Assembly: GCA_016234485.1 (NCBI GenBank)
Contig: JACRBL010000051.1
Coordinates: 124,001-188,000, forward strand
Length of the DNA: 64,000 nucleotides
Direction of reading: 5' to 3'
Source of the DNA: Chloroflexota bacterium
GTDB taxonomy: Bacteria > Chloroflexota > Anaerolineae > Anaerolineales > Villigracilaceae
Part shown: positions 49,167 to 57,755 of the stretch, piece by piece
How the letters are laid out: the number at the start of each line of letters is the position of its first letter
Position numbering within the stretch: the stretch's first letter is position 1
The notes under the pieces: model-generated
Database searches by the model: none
What the model was told of the DNA's origin: nothing
The model's input: the letters and a program-made list of their open reading frames with translations, nothing else
Translations under genes and position numbers: made by a program

Positions 49167-49537
49167 TGCACAAACTCATCGTCATCTTCGACCAGCCGCT
49201 CAACCTGTTCGAATTCTCGATGAACTGGCAGGCCTTCATGCGCCTCGCCGAGCAAATGCCCGGCCTGCGCCGCGAAGCCGTCAGCCTGATCGAAGAGACG
49301 CTCTACGGCGAGGGCAGGCCTCGTCCCTTTAAGATTCACGAATTTTATTTCGACAACCGCGCCGCGCTCGACGCCGCGCTCGCCTCCGACGCGGGGCAAC
49401 AGGCAGGCGATTGGCTCCACCAATTCACGGGCGGCAATTTCACCCTGCTCGTCGCGCCGCACCAGACCGCCAGCGAAAAAGATTTCAAGAAGAGGCTTGC
49501 GCCGCCGAAGAAGAAAGCGCGCCCGCGATCTGTTTGA
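49163..49537 (+). CDS. EthD-like ferredoxin-fold protein
   Basis: The 124-residue protein (MMHKLIVIFDQPLNLFEFSM, FMRLAEQMPGLRREAVSLI, FKIHEFYFDNRAALDAAL) resembles EthD-type dimeric alpha-beta barrel proteins of unknown activity. It is translationally coupled to the 48537 gene. Its Lys/Arg-rich last 18 codons overlap the 3' end of pyrD on the other strand by 53 bp. Confidence 0.75.
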   Translation: MMHKLIVIFDQPLNLFEFSMNWQAFMRLAEQMPGLRREAVSLIEETLYGEGRPRPFKIHEFYFDNRAALDAALASDAGQQAGDWLHQFTGGNFTLLVAPHQTASEKDFKKRLAPPKKKARPRSV

Positions 49538-50606
49538 CCAGCCCCGGGCCTCGATAGATCAACCCCGTGTAAACCTGCACCAACGCCGCGCCCATGTCCA
49601 ACCTGCGCTGGGCGTCTTCGGGACTCATGATTCCGCCCGCGCTGACAATGGGGATGCGACCGTTTACGCGCCTCACAATTTGACTCAAAACCGCCTCACT
49701 CCGACCCTTGAGCGGGCCTCCACTTAGCCCGCCTGATTCTCCCGCCAGCGCTGACCTCACCCCCTCGCGCCCCAACGTGGTATTCGTAGCTATGATCCCA
49801 TCCATGCCCGTGGACATGATCACGTCCAATGCGTCGTCCAACTCGGAGGGCGTCAGGTCAGGCGCGAGTTTCACCAAAAGAGGAAGCCGTTTTTCAAGAC
49901 GCGTCTCTTCCAGTTTCCTCTGCGCGTGCAGGTGAGCGAGCAAACCTTCCAGCGCGGCGCGTCCTTGCAGGTCGCGCAAGCCCACCGTATTCGGCGAACT
50001 AACGTTGATCGTTAAATAATCGGCCAGCGGCGCAAAACTCTGCAACAAGCTGAGATAATCGAATACAGCGCTCTCGTTGGGCGTGGCCTTGTTCTTGCCG
50101 AGATTGACTCCCAGAATCAAATCGCCCACCGCCATCCTGGCGCTTCGTTTCGGCTGGTAACGCGCCTCGAAGCCGATGAATCTCTCCATCAAATTGTCGC
50201 GCAGATGCGGACTGAGACGCTTCTGCGCAAACTCCGAGCCGCGGCTGGGAAAGCCCATGCGGTTGATCACAGCTTCCTCCTCCAGCAGGCGGAAAACGCG
50301 CGGCTTGGGGTTCCCCGCTTGCGGTAGGGGCGTGACCGTGCCGACTTCCACGTGGCTGAATCCCAGGGCGGCGAGTCCGCGCACGGCGAGGGCGTCCTTG
50401 TCATATCCCGCCGCAAGGCCGATCGGATTCTTGAACGTCAACCCAAAGGCCTGCACGGGGTTGGGCGGAGTCCGATAGAGTTGTTTCAACATCCACAGCG
50501 CGGGAGGGAAGGCTTGCGTTACGCGCAACGCGTAAAGCGTGAGCGCGTGGGCGCGTTCGGGATCGAGGCGAAAAAGCAGGGGGCGGAAAAAGGAAAACAT
50601 ATCCAT
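49485..50606 (-). CDS. pyrD: Dihydroorotate dehydrogenase, class 2 (quinone-dependent)
   Basis: The 373-residue flavoenzyme oxidises dihydroorotate to orotate in pyrimidine synthesis. The N-terminal membrane-association helices (FRPLLFRLDPERAHALTLYAL) are those of class 2. FMN-site motifs are NPIGLAAGYDKDA, EVGTVTPLPQAGNPKPRVFRL, NRMGFPS, INVSSPNTVGLRDLQ (catalytic Ser), LLVKLAPDL, ATNTT, GGLSGGPLKG and PIVSAGGI. No other pyrimidine gene is near. Its 3' end overlaps the convergent EthD-like gene. Confidence 0.95.
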   Translation of the reverse strand: MDMFSFFRPLLFRLDPERAHALTLYALRVTQAFPPALWMLKQLYRTPPNPVQAFGLTFKNPIGLAAGYDKDALAVRGLAALGFSHVEVGTVTPLPQAGNPKPRVFRLLEEEAVINRMGFPSRGSEFAQKRLSPHLRDNLMERFIGFEARYQPKRSARMAVGDLILGVNLGKNKATPNESAVFDYLSLLQSFAPLADYLTINVSSPNTVGLRDLQGRAALEGLLAHLHAQRKLEETRLEKRLPLLVKLAPDLTPSELDDALDVIMSTGMDGIIATNTTLGREGVRSALAGESGGLSGGPLKGRSEAVLSQIVRRVNGRIPIVSAGGIMSPEDAQRRLDMGAALVQVYTGLIYRGPGLVKQIAGALSSSAAQASS

Positions 50607-50617
50607 TCACTTTGTTG

Positions 50618-50691
50618 TCGTGGAAAAATAAGTTCCGTGTTTCTTCAGCAGTTGTACTGCTGAACGGCTCGCAGTGCAACTGCTCGCAAAC
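50618..50691 (-). repeat. GCAGTTGGACTGC hairpin repeat, copy 2
   Basis: On the minus strand it reads GTTTGCGAGCAGTTGCACTG..GCAGTACAACTGC..CACGGAACTTATTTTT, matching 33935-34007 with a few substitutions. Confidence 0.85.
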
Positions 50692-50723
50692 TTTGAAAAC
50701 GGGAAGTTGTTCTTCCACAGATT

Positions 50724-51365
50724 CTATGTCAACGGTTCGATGGGAGGCGAGGAGGGATCCACCCAAATTTGAGTCAGACGCCGCAGGTCCACGCCGAAAC
50801 TGGTTTTGGCGTTGCCGCGCGTGTCGTCTTTGCGGCGCAGGTACTCGTGCGTGGTTTTATCAGTCACCAACTCGCGCATACGGCCGGGGGTCATGCCCCA
50901 AATTCCGTGCAAGGGCTGAATGGCGATTTCCTTAAGAACGGTTTCGCGCCCGTCTTCGGCGCGGGCGATCTTTTGATATTTCACCGCCATCCAATTCACG
51001 TAAAACACCAGGCGGCAGGATGGATACTTCGTCTCGATGTCTTTCACATCCTGCTCGTCGAGCGTGAGCGCGTAACGCGGCGGAATGCCTCGCGTGCGTT
51101 CCGACTCGAAGAACGGGATGCGGTGATCTTTTAAATCGAGCAGGGCCTCGCGATAGAAAAATTCTGGCAAAATTTTATTGCGCTCGCCCACGCGCGCCGG
51201 GTTGGGGATCATGCCACTCAGCAAACCTTTCTCCGCGCACAATTGCAAAAACTCCTGTTCGCGCGCTTCACCTTCCTTCAACCACCAGGTTTTATCCTCG
51301 GTGTTGTGCAACGTCACTTCGCGGCCTTCGGGGTCGAACATGCGGTAGATGAAAGTCGAAGACAT
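50724..51365 (-). CDS. Uncharacterised 213-residue soluble protein
   Basis: The protein starts MSSTFIYRMFDPEGREVTLH and is rich in charged residues. Segments such as DEQDVKDIETKYPSCRLVFYVN and LLDLKDHRIPFFESERTRG do not match a family I recognise. It lies between the GT39-like gene and pyrD, in the same direction, with short gaps. No signal peptide or membrane span is evident. Function not assigned. Confidence 0.7.
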   Translation of the reverse strand: MSSTFIYRMFDPEGREVTLHNTEDKTWWLKEGEAREQEFLQLCAEKGLLSGMIPNPARVGERNKILPEFFYREALLDLKDHRIPFFESERTRGIPPRYALTLDEQDVKDIETKYPSCRLVFYVNWMAVKYQKIARAEDGRETVLKEIAIQPLHGIWGMTPGRMRELVTDKTTHEYLRRKDDTRGNAKTSFGVDLRRLTQIWVDPSSPPIEPLT

Positions 51366-51389
51366 GGGACTATCCGGAAGGGTGTGCGG

Positions 51390-53474
51390 TTACGGAACGC
51401 TGAAGATCCAAAAATCGTGCGGGTCAATGGACGACTCGAAGAGTCGCAATTCTCCCAGCGGATAAAGCGCCTGCAAAAGCGCGATGGTCTCCACGTCGTC
51501 GCGCGCGACCATGAACAGCTTCGGGCCAATTGCGTCGAGCGTGTTCGGAAGATTCTCGCGGGCCACGGCAATGTCACGGCCGGGCGCGCCCGCCCAGATC
51601 GGCGGCAGACGCGTATCCACCCAATATGGAAACGGCACGACCCACACGTTGTTCACGGGCGTTCCGCGGGCGATGGCGTCCTTCATCACCGCGCCCATCT
51701 CGGACGTGTTCCACGCCGCGCCCGCGTATTGCTGGCGATACGTGTTGAAGATGAGATTGTAATTTTGCAGGAACGACAAAACAAACAGCGCGCCTGCCAG
51801 ACTCCATGCGACGACCTTCCGCCTCTTTTCTTGACCGAGAGCGGACATCAGGCCATCGAGCGCCACGCCAACGAGCAGGAAGACCGGCACGATCGCGCCC
51901 GCCGTCCGATTCAGGGAGGGATTCTCGTCGGGGAACGCGAGCGAGAGGATGGAGGGCATCTGCGTCAACGGGATGGCGAGGAGCAGGGTGAGGTCGGTCC
52001 AGTGGCGTGAGCGGAGGTAACGCGCGAGAACGAGGAACACGCCCAAAAGGAAGAGGGACGCGGCAATGATGTCCAGCGCGGGGCGATGTGGAATCGAGTG
52101 TACCCAAATTTCGCCGTTGTCCCAGTTGAATTCTTTGGCGGCGTTCCACAAGTTGCCGAAGAAAAGTTCGAGCACAGTCCCAGGGAGGGGACGCTCGATC
52201 GAGGCGACGCGCGTCAACGCGCGGTAGCCGAACATATCGGGATTTTCCATGGCGTAGCGCGCCAGCGGGATGAAGAACATGAACGAGGTCAGCGCGAGCA
52301 GTCCCAGCCAGAGGAGAGTCTGTTTGCGGGTCTGCGCGTCGCGCACGTGGAGCAGGTACACGCCCACGATGACGACCACCGCGATGGGCATGATGCGGAA
52401 GGGCATGTAGCCATTCAGGCCGAGGCCGAGCGCCACGCCCGCCAGGATGAAGTCGTTGCGGCGCTGACGGCGAAGACCGCGGATCAAATAATAAAGGGTC
52501 GGCGCGACGAAAAGCGGATAAAACGAGATGCGGAGCGCGAAGCGTTCGATCACGCCCGGCCAATAGGCGATGGCCGCGAACGCGACCGCCAGCAAGCCGA
52601 TGCGCTTACTGCCGAGTTCTTTTCCAAGCAGGTAGAGATACGGCAACATCAGCAACCCGCCGATGACGGCCGCGATCTTGATGGCGAGGAAGGAGATGCC
52701 CGCGAAGCCCGCCACGATGGCGGAGAGATAGATGTATAGCGGCTCGCGTCCCGTGTTGCGCGGGAAGTAGATGGAATATTTCCCTTCGGTAATGTCGAAC
52801 ACGTCCATCAATTTTTCGGCGTGGTCGCTGGTCATCTCGAGCGGAACTTCGCCGAGACGGTGAAAGCGGAAGAAGATCGCCAGCAACGCCACCACGAAGA
52901 CGAGCGCCGTCCACGGGGTGAGGCGGATGCGTGCAATCGAAGTCGCGATCTTTTGGACGAGCGTTTGCGGCTCTTGCAACCAGAAGGCGCGGATGAATAG
53001 CGCCACAGAGATGAGCCACAGACTCACGTTCCAAAACGTGAACCTGTTTTCAGAGAGAGCCCAGAAAGCCGCCGCGCCAAAAACCAACGCGAGGATCAGT
53101 TCGATGCTTCGCACACCAAGCGAATCGGCGTTCGTTTGCAAGGCGGGCAGGGGCGCGGGAGTCCACTCGCCGCGGATGAAAGCCCAAATGATGAGCGCGA
53201 ACGCGGCGATGTAAAGCGGGACGCCGATCATCCCATTCTGCGCGGGCGGCTCGAAACTGCGTTGAGCGAGGAGGGCGAGGAGGAGGGCGAGGAGCGAGCG
53301 CCAGGGAAAGGTGGTCGAAGGTCGAAGGTCGGAGAATGAAGGTTCTTCAGCAGAAGAAGTCTCAACCAACTGCGTTGTGTCGGCGCGTTCAGACCAGGCG
53401 CGCAGGAAGGCGGTGAAGGACGCCCAATCTTTAAAAATGGACTTGACGTAATCGAGGACGGTGGGTTCGGTCAT
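51390..53474 (-). CDS. GT39/ArnT-like membrane glycosyltransferase
   Basis: The start MTEPTVLDYVKSIFKDW at 53474 is preferred; the longer frame crosses a TAACTGATTACTGG repeat. The 694-residue protein has about 12 membrane spans. FRFHRLGEVPLEMTSDHAEKLMD holds the acidic first-loop motif of GT-C enzymes, followed by YSIYFPRNTGREPLYIYLSA, the family 39 (PMT_2) pattern. A soluble C-terminal domain ends the protein. It would transfer a sugar from a polyprenyl phosphate donor to an extracellular acceptor. It belongs to the second glycan cluster. Confidence 0.87.
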   Translation of the reverse strand: MTEPTVLDYVKSIFKDWASFTAFLRAWSERADTTQLVETSSAEEPSFSDLRPSTTFPWRSLLALLLALLAQRSFEPPAQNGMIGVPLYIAAFALIIWAFIRGEWTPAPLPALQTNADSLGVRSIELILALVFGAAAFWALSENRFTFWNVSLWLISVALFIRAFWLQEPQTLVQKIATSIARIRLTPWTALVFVVALLAIFFRFHRLGEVPLEMTSDHAEKLMDVFDITEGKYSIYFPRNTGREPLYIYLSAIVAGFAGISFLAIKIAAVIGGLLMLPYLYLLGKELGSKRIGLLAVAFAAIAYWPGVIERFALRISFYPLFVAPTLYYLIRGLRRQRRNDFILAGVALGLGLNGYMPFRIMPIAVVVIVGVYLLHVRDAQTRKQTLLWLGLLALTSFMFFIPLARYAMENPDMFGYRALTRVASIERPLPGTVLELFFGNLWNAAKEFNWDNGEIWVHSIPHRPALDIIAASLFLLGVFLVLARYLRSRHWTDLTLLLAIPLTQMPSILSLAFPDENPSLNRTAGAIVPVFLLVGVALDGLMSALGQEKRRKVVAWSLAGALFVLSFLQNYNLIFNTYRQQYAGAAWNTSEMGAVMKDAIARGTPVNNVWVVPFPYWVDTRLPPIWAGAPGRDIAVARENLPNTLDAIGPKLFMVARDDVETIALLQALYPLGELRLFESSIDPHDFWIFSVP

Positions 53475-53477
53475 AGT

Positions 53478-53517
53478 AGGGTAACGAGTGACGGGTGACT
53501 GATAACTGATTACTGGC
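53478..53517. repeat. GTGACTGATAACTGATTACTG repeat-like spacer
   Basis: ACGAGTGACGGGTGACTG and ATAACTGATTACTGG words of about 8 bp separate the GT39-like and methyltransferase genes and resemble the ATCAGT elements. Confidence 0.5.
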
Positions 53518-54226
53518 TCTTTCGCGCGATCACAATGATACTCTCTCCCCAACGCATCGGGAGGAAGACGAAGCCCGTGATGGCCTGGAATCCACCCAGT
53601 GAGCCGAAGAGGAGTTTTTGGATTTGCTTCGGGAGGAGGGGGAGGTATGGCACGTCCCAGAAGCCATCGGAGAAAACGCGGAGCGGACTGAAGTCCGCGT
53701 TCCGAATTAGATTTAGCCATTCTTCGGGCGGTTTGAGGGAGATGTGCGTCGGATCCTGGTAGCCAATCCACTTATCGCCTTTCCACGGCTTCAAGAGCGA
53801 ACCGAGATTCGGCGTGGCAAGGATGAGCGTCCCGCCTGGTTCGGTGACGCGTCCGATCTCGCGGAGGGCTTTGGCGGGGTCGGGGAGATGCTCGACGATG
53901 TGCTTGATGATGACCACATTGAAGGACGCGTCCGCGTAGGGAAGTTCCTGTACGGAGGCGGTTTGGAGCGAGGAGGTTGCCGCCACGGATTTGGATTGTT
54001 TCACCGCCCAGTGATTCAAGTCCATGCCGTAGGTTTGGAAACTATCTTCGAGTTGACCGACGAGATGTCCCATCCCTGAGCCAACTTCCAGCAGACGCGC
54101 GCCGCGGCGTCCGTAGCGACGCGCCAGCATCGCGTAGAATCGATTCGACCACCAGTACATGCTGTACTTGGCGAAGGTGATGTCCGCGTAGGTGTGGGTG
54201 GAGAAGTAGGATTCGTCGAAGGGCAT
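53510..54226 (-). CDS. Class I SAM-dependent methyltransferase
   Basis: The 238-residue protein has RLLEVGSGMGHLVGQLEDSF (SAM loop), MDLNHWAVKQSK, LPYADASFNVVIIKHIVEHL and EPGGTLILATPN, the small-molecule methyltransferase order. The C-terminal part is hydrophobic (GFQAITGFVFLPMRWGES). It lies between a second methyltransferase and the GT39-like gene, suggesting modification of a lipid-linked sugar. Confidence 0.83.
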   Translation of the reverse strand: MPFDESYFSTHTYADITFAKYSMYWWSNRFYAMLARRYGRRGARLLEVGSGMGHLVGQLEDSFQTYGMDLNHWAVKQSKSVAATSSLQTASVQELPYADASFNVVIIKHIVEHLPDPAKALREIGRVTEPGGTLILATPNLGSLLKPWKGDKWIGYQDPTHISLKPPEEWLNLIRNADFSPLRVFSDGFWDVPYLPLLPKQIQKLLFGSLGGFQAITGFVFLPMRWGESIIVIARKSQ

Positions 54227-54271
54227 GTTAGTCAGATAGTCAAATGGTCAGATAGTTGCGTAGCGGCTTAT

Positions 54272-55036
54272 TTACTTTTTTCTCGCAACATAAAAAGTAA
54301 AGGTTCCCTGCGGATGTTCGGGTTTGTCAACATACTTTCGCAGGAAACGCTCGGTGAAGAAGAGATTCCAGCGCGTGGGAGAGATGATCCAGCGTTTGAA
54401 CAACGCGTGCGGAAGCAAGGTTGGCGCGCCGAAGTAGTGTCCCCATTCGAGGACGCGCATCGCTTCGGGCGAGAAGTAATGCCACCAGCGTTCGAGCGTG
54501 AAGCCCGCGGACTCGAGCCAGCCGCGCCACGTCTCTGGCTCGACGGCGTGTTCGACGCGCGACATCTTGCGGAACCATTCCGTGTAGCCTTTGCCAAAAA
54601 CGCGCGGAAGCGAGAGTTCCGAAAGGTAGCGCGTGTTGGGGACGCAAAAGTAAAACGGCGCGCCAGGCTTGAGCGTGCGGGCGGTCTCTTTCAACACTTG
54701 TTGCACGTGCGGAATATGTTCCAGCACCGAGTTGGAAAACGCGCTGGAAAAATAATTATCGGGAAAGGGCGCTCGTCCTCCATCCGATTCGACGAGGAGA
54801 TGGTACTTGCCATACTGCTTCGCCTCGTGGATGGGACCGTGCCAGGGGTCGAGGCCGACGTCAATCTTCTGATCGAAGGTCAGCGCGGCGAAGTTGCCGT
54901 CGCCACAGCCCACGTCCAGGATGGGAGCGGGGAGGTTGAAGTCCTGATAATAGCGCGACTCGATGGCGCGCAAAAAGCCGCGGAAGTAGGGCAGGTCACG
55001 GATGTGGAGGAAGAGGAAGTCTTTTTGAGAAGTCAT
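54272..55036 (-). CDS. Class I SAM-dependent methyltransferase
   Basis: The 254-residue protein starts MTSQKDFLFLHIRDLPYFRG at 55036; the longer frame reads into a CGTCATTGCGAG repeat. SAM motifs are PILDVGCGDGNFAALTF, VGLDPW, GGRAPFPDNYFSSAFSNSVLEHI and LKPGAPFYFCVPN. It is one of two consecutive methyltransferases in the second glycan cluster; the two share little sequence beyond the motifs. Confidence 0.83.
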   Translation of the reverse strand: MTSQKDFLFLHIRDLPYFRGFLRAIESRYYQDFNLPAPILDVGCGDGNFAALTFDQKIDVGLDPWHGPIHEAKQYGKYHLLVESDGGRAPFPDNYFSSAFSNSVLEHIPHVQQVLKETARTLKPGAPFYFCVPNTRYLSELSLPRVFGKGYTEWFRKMSRVEHAVEPETWRGWLESAGFTLERWWHYFSPEAMRVLEWGHYFGAPTLLPHALFKRWIISPTRWNLFFTERFLRKYVDKPEHPQGTFTFYVARKK

Positions 55037-55050
55037 TGATTCAGTGTTTT

Positions 55051-55136
55051 CGTCATTGCGAGAAGGGTGATCTTCCCGACGAAGCAATCTCCGCGCACAC
55101 GAGGGGATTGCTTCGCAACGAACGCTCGCAATGACA
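55051..55136. repeat. CGTCATTGCGAG palindromic repeat, copy 5
   Basis: CGTCATTGCGAG to CTCGCAATGACA with GAAGCAATCTC and GGATTGCTTCG inside. Confidence 0.85.
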
Positions 55137-55147
55137 GTCTAGAGGTC

Positions 55148-55357
55148 TCATTCAGAGACAGTAGGCTTGACAATCCAATAAGCCAACGCCCCCAACACGG
55201 GGATGGCGCAGATGAGCAAAACCCACAACACGAGCGGGACGCCGTTCAATTTTTGATTCCGCAAGTGAAGCAGGGTTATCACAGGCAGGCCGAGCCAGAG
55301 GAGAACGGCCAAAAGTTGAACGACAAGAAAACCGAAGTTGATTCCAATCGCTTCCAT
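55148..55357 (-). CDS. Small two-span membrane protein with PLDc_N-type domain
   Basis: The 69-residue protein (INFGFLVVQLLAVLLWLGLP, PLVLWVLLICAIPVLGALAYWIV) has two hydrophobic hairpin helices and the IPVLGALAYWIVKP ending of phospholipase D-nuclease N-terminal modules. Its ATG overlaps the glycosyltransferase stop by one base, indicating co-translation. The role of stand-alone PLDc_N proteins is unknown. Confidence 0.75.
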   Translation of the reverse strand: MEAIGINFGFLVVQLLAVLLWLGLPVITLLHLRNQKLNGVPLVLWVLLICAIPVLGALAYWIVKPTVSE

Positions 55358-56514
55358 TACTTCCTCCGTAATCGCTCAAACAGTTTTTCGTATTCGACTG
55401 CAACCGAATCGGGGTCGTAGATGCGCGCGAGTTCGGCGGCATCGCATTGATAGTTTGCACGGTTCGCCAACACTTTTAGCAACGCATCCGCCAGCGCGGA
55501 TGAATCGCCGATCGGCACGACCTCGCCCATGTTGTGCATCTGCACAGGGCGGCGCACGCCAGGCAGCGCCGAAGCAATGCACGGCGTCCCGTTCATCATC
55601 GCTTCGATCTGCACGAGTCCAAACGCTTCGGTGGAGTTCAACGACGGCACGACCAGCACATCGAGATTCGGATAATATGCGGCCATCTTTTCGAGATCGA
55701 GATTGCCGAGGAATTTCCAATGTCCGCTCGCCTCGTATTTTTGGATCTGCTGTTGGAGTCGCGCGAAGTAGGCCTGCTCGCCCATCACGTTTTGATATTG
55801 CCCCGCGAACAACACTTGCGCGTTGGGATATTTCTCGATGACTTTCGGAAGCGCCTCCAGTAGAATTTCGACTCCCTTCTCGGACGCGAAGCGCGTCGCC
55901 ATCCCAATGACGGGACGGCGGGCGCGCGTCTCGTGGGCGGACGCGAACGCTGAGGCCGCGCCCTCGGGTGGAGTCGGCAGTTCGACGGGAGGCAGGATCG
56001 GGGTCAGTTTGGACGCGTAGCGCGAGAGGTAGGGCGAGTGGTCGGCATAGTCCTGCGTGTACGTCACGATATGATTCGCCAAAATCCCCGCCATGTTATT
56101 TTGAAAATGGACGACCGCATTGACAATGCGATTGAAAAATCCAGATGGTAGATCGAGGTCGCAGTGATACGTGAGCACGGCAGGTTTGCCAAACAGGCGG
56201 GCGCGGAAGGCCACGCCGGGCGCGTCGAACTGCGGCAGGTGGAGTTGAACGACATCGTGCCGCGCCACCAGTTTAGTCGCGACCCAGCCGAAGGTCGGCG
56301 CGAGAACGCCCTTGCTGACGCGCACCGCGACGGGCACGCGGATGATCCGCACGCCGTCCATCGTCTCCTCGCGCGGGAGCGACTTGTCGTATTGGGTGGT
56401 CATCACCGTGACGTCATGTCCGCGCTTCGCAAAAGCGCGCGCGAGACGCTCGGCGTAAATGGTGAGACCTGAAGTGTGTGGGCGATAGTAAGTGAGAACG
56501 GTCAGGATTTTCAT
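55357..56514 (-). CDS. GT4-type glycosyltransferase
   Basis: The 385-residue GT-B protein starts MKILTVLTYYRPHTSGLTIY and has VVQLHLPQFDAPGVAFRARL, YHCDLDLPSG, GMATRFASEKGVEILLEAL (donor domain start) and VVPSLNSTEAFGLVQIEAMMNGTPCIAS, the E-x7-E motif of family 4. It heads the second glycan cluster and is transcribed divergently from rsmG. The donor may be GDP-mannose or similar but cannot be told. Confidence 0.9.
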   Translation of the reverse strand: MKILTVLTYYRPHTSGLTIYAERLARAFAKRGHDVTVMTTQYDKSLPREETMDGVRIIRVPVAVRVSKGVLAPTFGWVATKLVARHDVVQLHLPQFDAPGVAFRARLFGKPAVLTYHCDLDLPSGFFNRIVNAVVHFQNNMAGILANHIVTYTQDYADHSPYLSRYASKLTPILPPVELPTPPEGAASAFASAHETRARRPVIGMATRFASEKGVEILLEALPKVIEKYPNAQVLFAGQYQNVMGEQAYFARLQQQIQKYEASGHWKFLGNLDLEKMAAYYPNLDVLVVPSLNSTEAFGLVQIEAMMNGTPCIASALPGVRRPVQMHNMGEVVPIGDSSALADALLKVLANRANYQCDAAELARIYDPDSVAVEYEKLFERLRRK

Positions 56515-56525
56515 AGGGCGGGCAG

Positions 56526-56531
56526 ATTATA
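56526..56531 (-). promoter_or_regulatory. -10 (TATAAT) 11 bp before the GT4 ATG
   Basis: A perfect minus-strand TATAAT in the 66-bp divergent gap; the leader would be about 4-5 nt. Confidence 0.6.
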
Positions 56532-56568
56532 CCCTTTCGGGCATCATATAACGCAGGCAAGGGAGGGG

Positions 56569-56574
56569 TATAAT
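56569..56574 (+). promoter_or_regulatory. -10 (TATAAT) 6 bp before the rsmG ATG
   Basis: A perfect TATAAT with 6 bp (TTTCGT) to the ATG places the transcription start at the start codon. GGGAGGGG upstream of the box would not be transcribed, so it cannot act as a ribosome binding site. Confidence 0.65.
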
Positions 56575-56580
56575 TTTCGT

Positions 56581-57291
56581 ATGGAAAAATTAATCCACGA
56601 CGCACGGGAATTATTTAACGTTCACCTGGTGGGACGACAGGTACTTGCGCTTGCCACCTACGAAAAAGAGTTGATGTCGTGGAATCAGAAATTTAATTTG
56701 ACGGCCATCCGCGACGTGGACGGAATCCGCGTCAAACATTTTCTGGACTCGTTTTCCTGTGTGCTCGCCTGGAAAGCCAACCCGCCGACGCGTCTCATTG
56801 ACGTGGGGACGGGCGCGGGGTTCCCAGGCATTCCCCTGAAAATTCTGTATCCATCCATGCAGGTGACGCTGGTCGAGTCTGTCGGCAAAAAGGCCATGTT
56901 CTGCCAGCACATCATCGAAGTCCTGAAACTGGACGGCATCGAGGTCGTCAACGCCCGCGCCGAGGATGCGGGACAAAATCCCAAGCATCGCGAAAAATAT
57001 GACTGGGCTGTGGCGCGCGCAGTGGCTAATTTGAGCGTGCTGAGCGAATACCTCCTGCCGCTGGTCAAAGTCTCTGGAACGGCGCTCGCGCAAAAAGGCG
57101 AAAGCGGACCCGCCGAGGCGCAGTCCGCAGAGAAGGCGATCAAATTATTGGGCGGAAAATTGGAGCAGGTGATTCCCCTCAACCTGCCAGGCGTGGTGGA
57201 AGACCGCTACCTCGTGCTGGTGAATAAAGTCCACGCCACGCATCCGAAATACCCGAGGAAGGCTGGGCAGCCAGCGAAGGAGCCGTTGTAA
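56581..57291 (+). CDS. rsmG: 16S rRNA (guanine-N7) methyltransferase RsmG
   Basis: The 236-residue protein methylates G527 of 16S rRNA. It has the family order: YEKELMSWNQKFNLTAIRD, VKHFLDSFSC, LIDVGTGAGFPGIPLKILYP (SAM site, about residues 72-91), VTLVESVGKKAMFCQHI, ARAEDAG and WAVARAVANLSVLSEYLLPL. The family usually sits near the replication origin, as does recF, found 1 kb further on. A TATAAT directly upstream suggests a leaderless mRNA. Confidence 0.96.
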   Translation: MEKLIHDARELFNVHLVGRQVLALATYEKELMSWNQKFNLTAIRDVDGIRVKHFLDSFSCVLAWKANPPTRLIDVGTGAGFPGIPLKILYPSMQVTLVESVGKKAMFCQHIIEVLKLDGIEVVNARAEDAGQNPKHREKYDWAVARAVANLSVLSEYLLPLVKVSGTALAQKGESGPAEAQSAEKAIKLLGGKLEQVIPLNLPGVVEDRYLVLVNKVHATHPKYPRKAGQPAKEPL

Positions 57292-57296
57292 GATTG

Positions 57297-57380
57297 GACG
57301 CGGACGAGCGCTGAGAACGCGGATTTTTTCTTTTCTGTGTTTATCCGTGTCCATCCGCGTTTTCCGCGTCCGATTTTTCT
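57297..57380. repeat. Inverted repeat with T-tract between convergent rsmG and cupin genes
   Basis: GGACGCGGA and GAACGCGGAT on the left are mirrored by ATCCGCGTTTTCCGCGTCC on the right. ATTTTTTCTTTTC in the middle could help terminate rsmG transcription. Confidence 0.6.
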
Positions 57381-57741
57381 AACACCCCTCCCCCACAATC
57401 TTGATCTCATCCTTTTTGTTCGGCACAATGCACAAAAACTCGAACGGCTCCTCGCCGATATTTTCGTAATAATGGATCGCGCCTTCGGGGATAAAGACCA
57501 CGTCGCCCGCGCTCACTTCGTAATCTTCCTCGCCAATGCCAATGCGCGCATGTCCGCGCAACACATATTGCTCATGCTCCACCGCGTTGGTGTGACGCGG
57601 CATCCCGCCGCCTGCCTGCATGGAAAACTTCCGCAAAGCAAAGTTGGGGCCTTCCTGCGCGGAAATTAAAACCTGAATGGTCGTGTCTCTCCCCGCGGCC
57701 ACGTTTTTCTTTTCGACAGATTCGGATTGTTTGACAGACAT
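57379..57741 (-). CDS. Cupin-domain protein
   Basis: The 120-residue protein has cupin motif 1 as MPRHTNAVEHEQYVLRGHARIGIG (His and Glu ligands; one family His appears replaced by Asn/Ala region) and motif 2 as VSAGDVVFIPEGAIHYYENIG. Such single-domain cupins bind a metal and act as small dioxygenases, isomerases or sensors. AAGGAG precedes the ATG. The upstream gap is a cluster of small hairpins. The ligand is unknown. Confidence 0.83.
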   Translation of the reverse strand: MSVKQSESVEKKNVAAGRDTTIQVLISAQEGPNFALRKFSMQAGGGMPRHTNAVEHEQYVLRGHARIGIGEEDYEVSAGDVVFIPEGAIHYYENIGEEPFEFLCIVPNKKDEIKIVGEGC

Positions 57742-57755
57742 GGTTGTCTCCTTCG

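Noticed and set aside
51390-53771. Start of the GT39-like gene at 53771
   Set aside because: It would overlap the methyltransferase gene by over 250 bp and read through a repeat; MTEPTVLDY at 53474 is a natural N-terminus.
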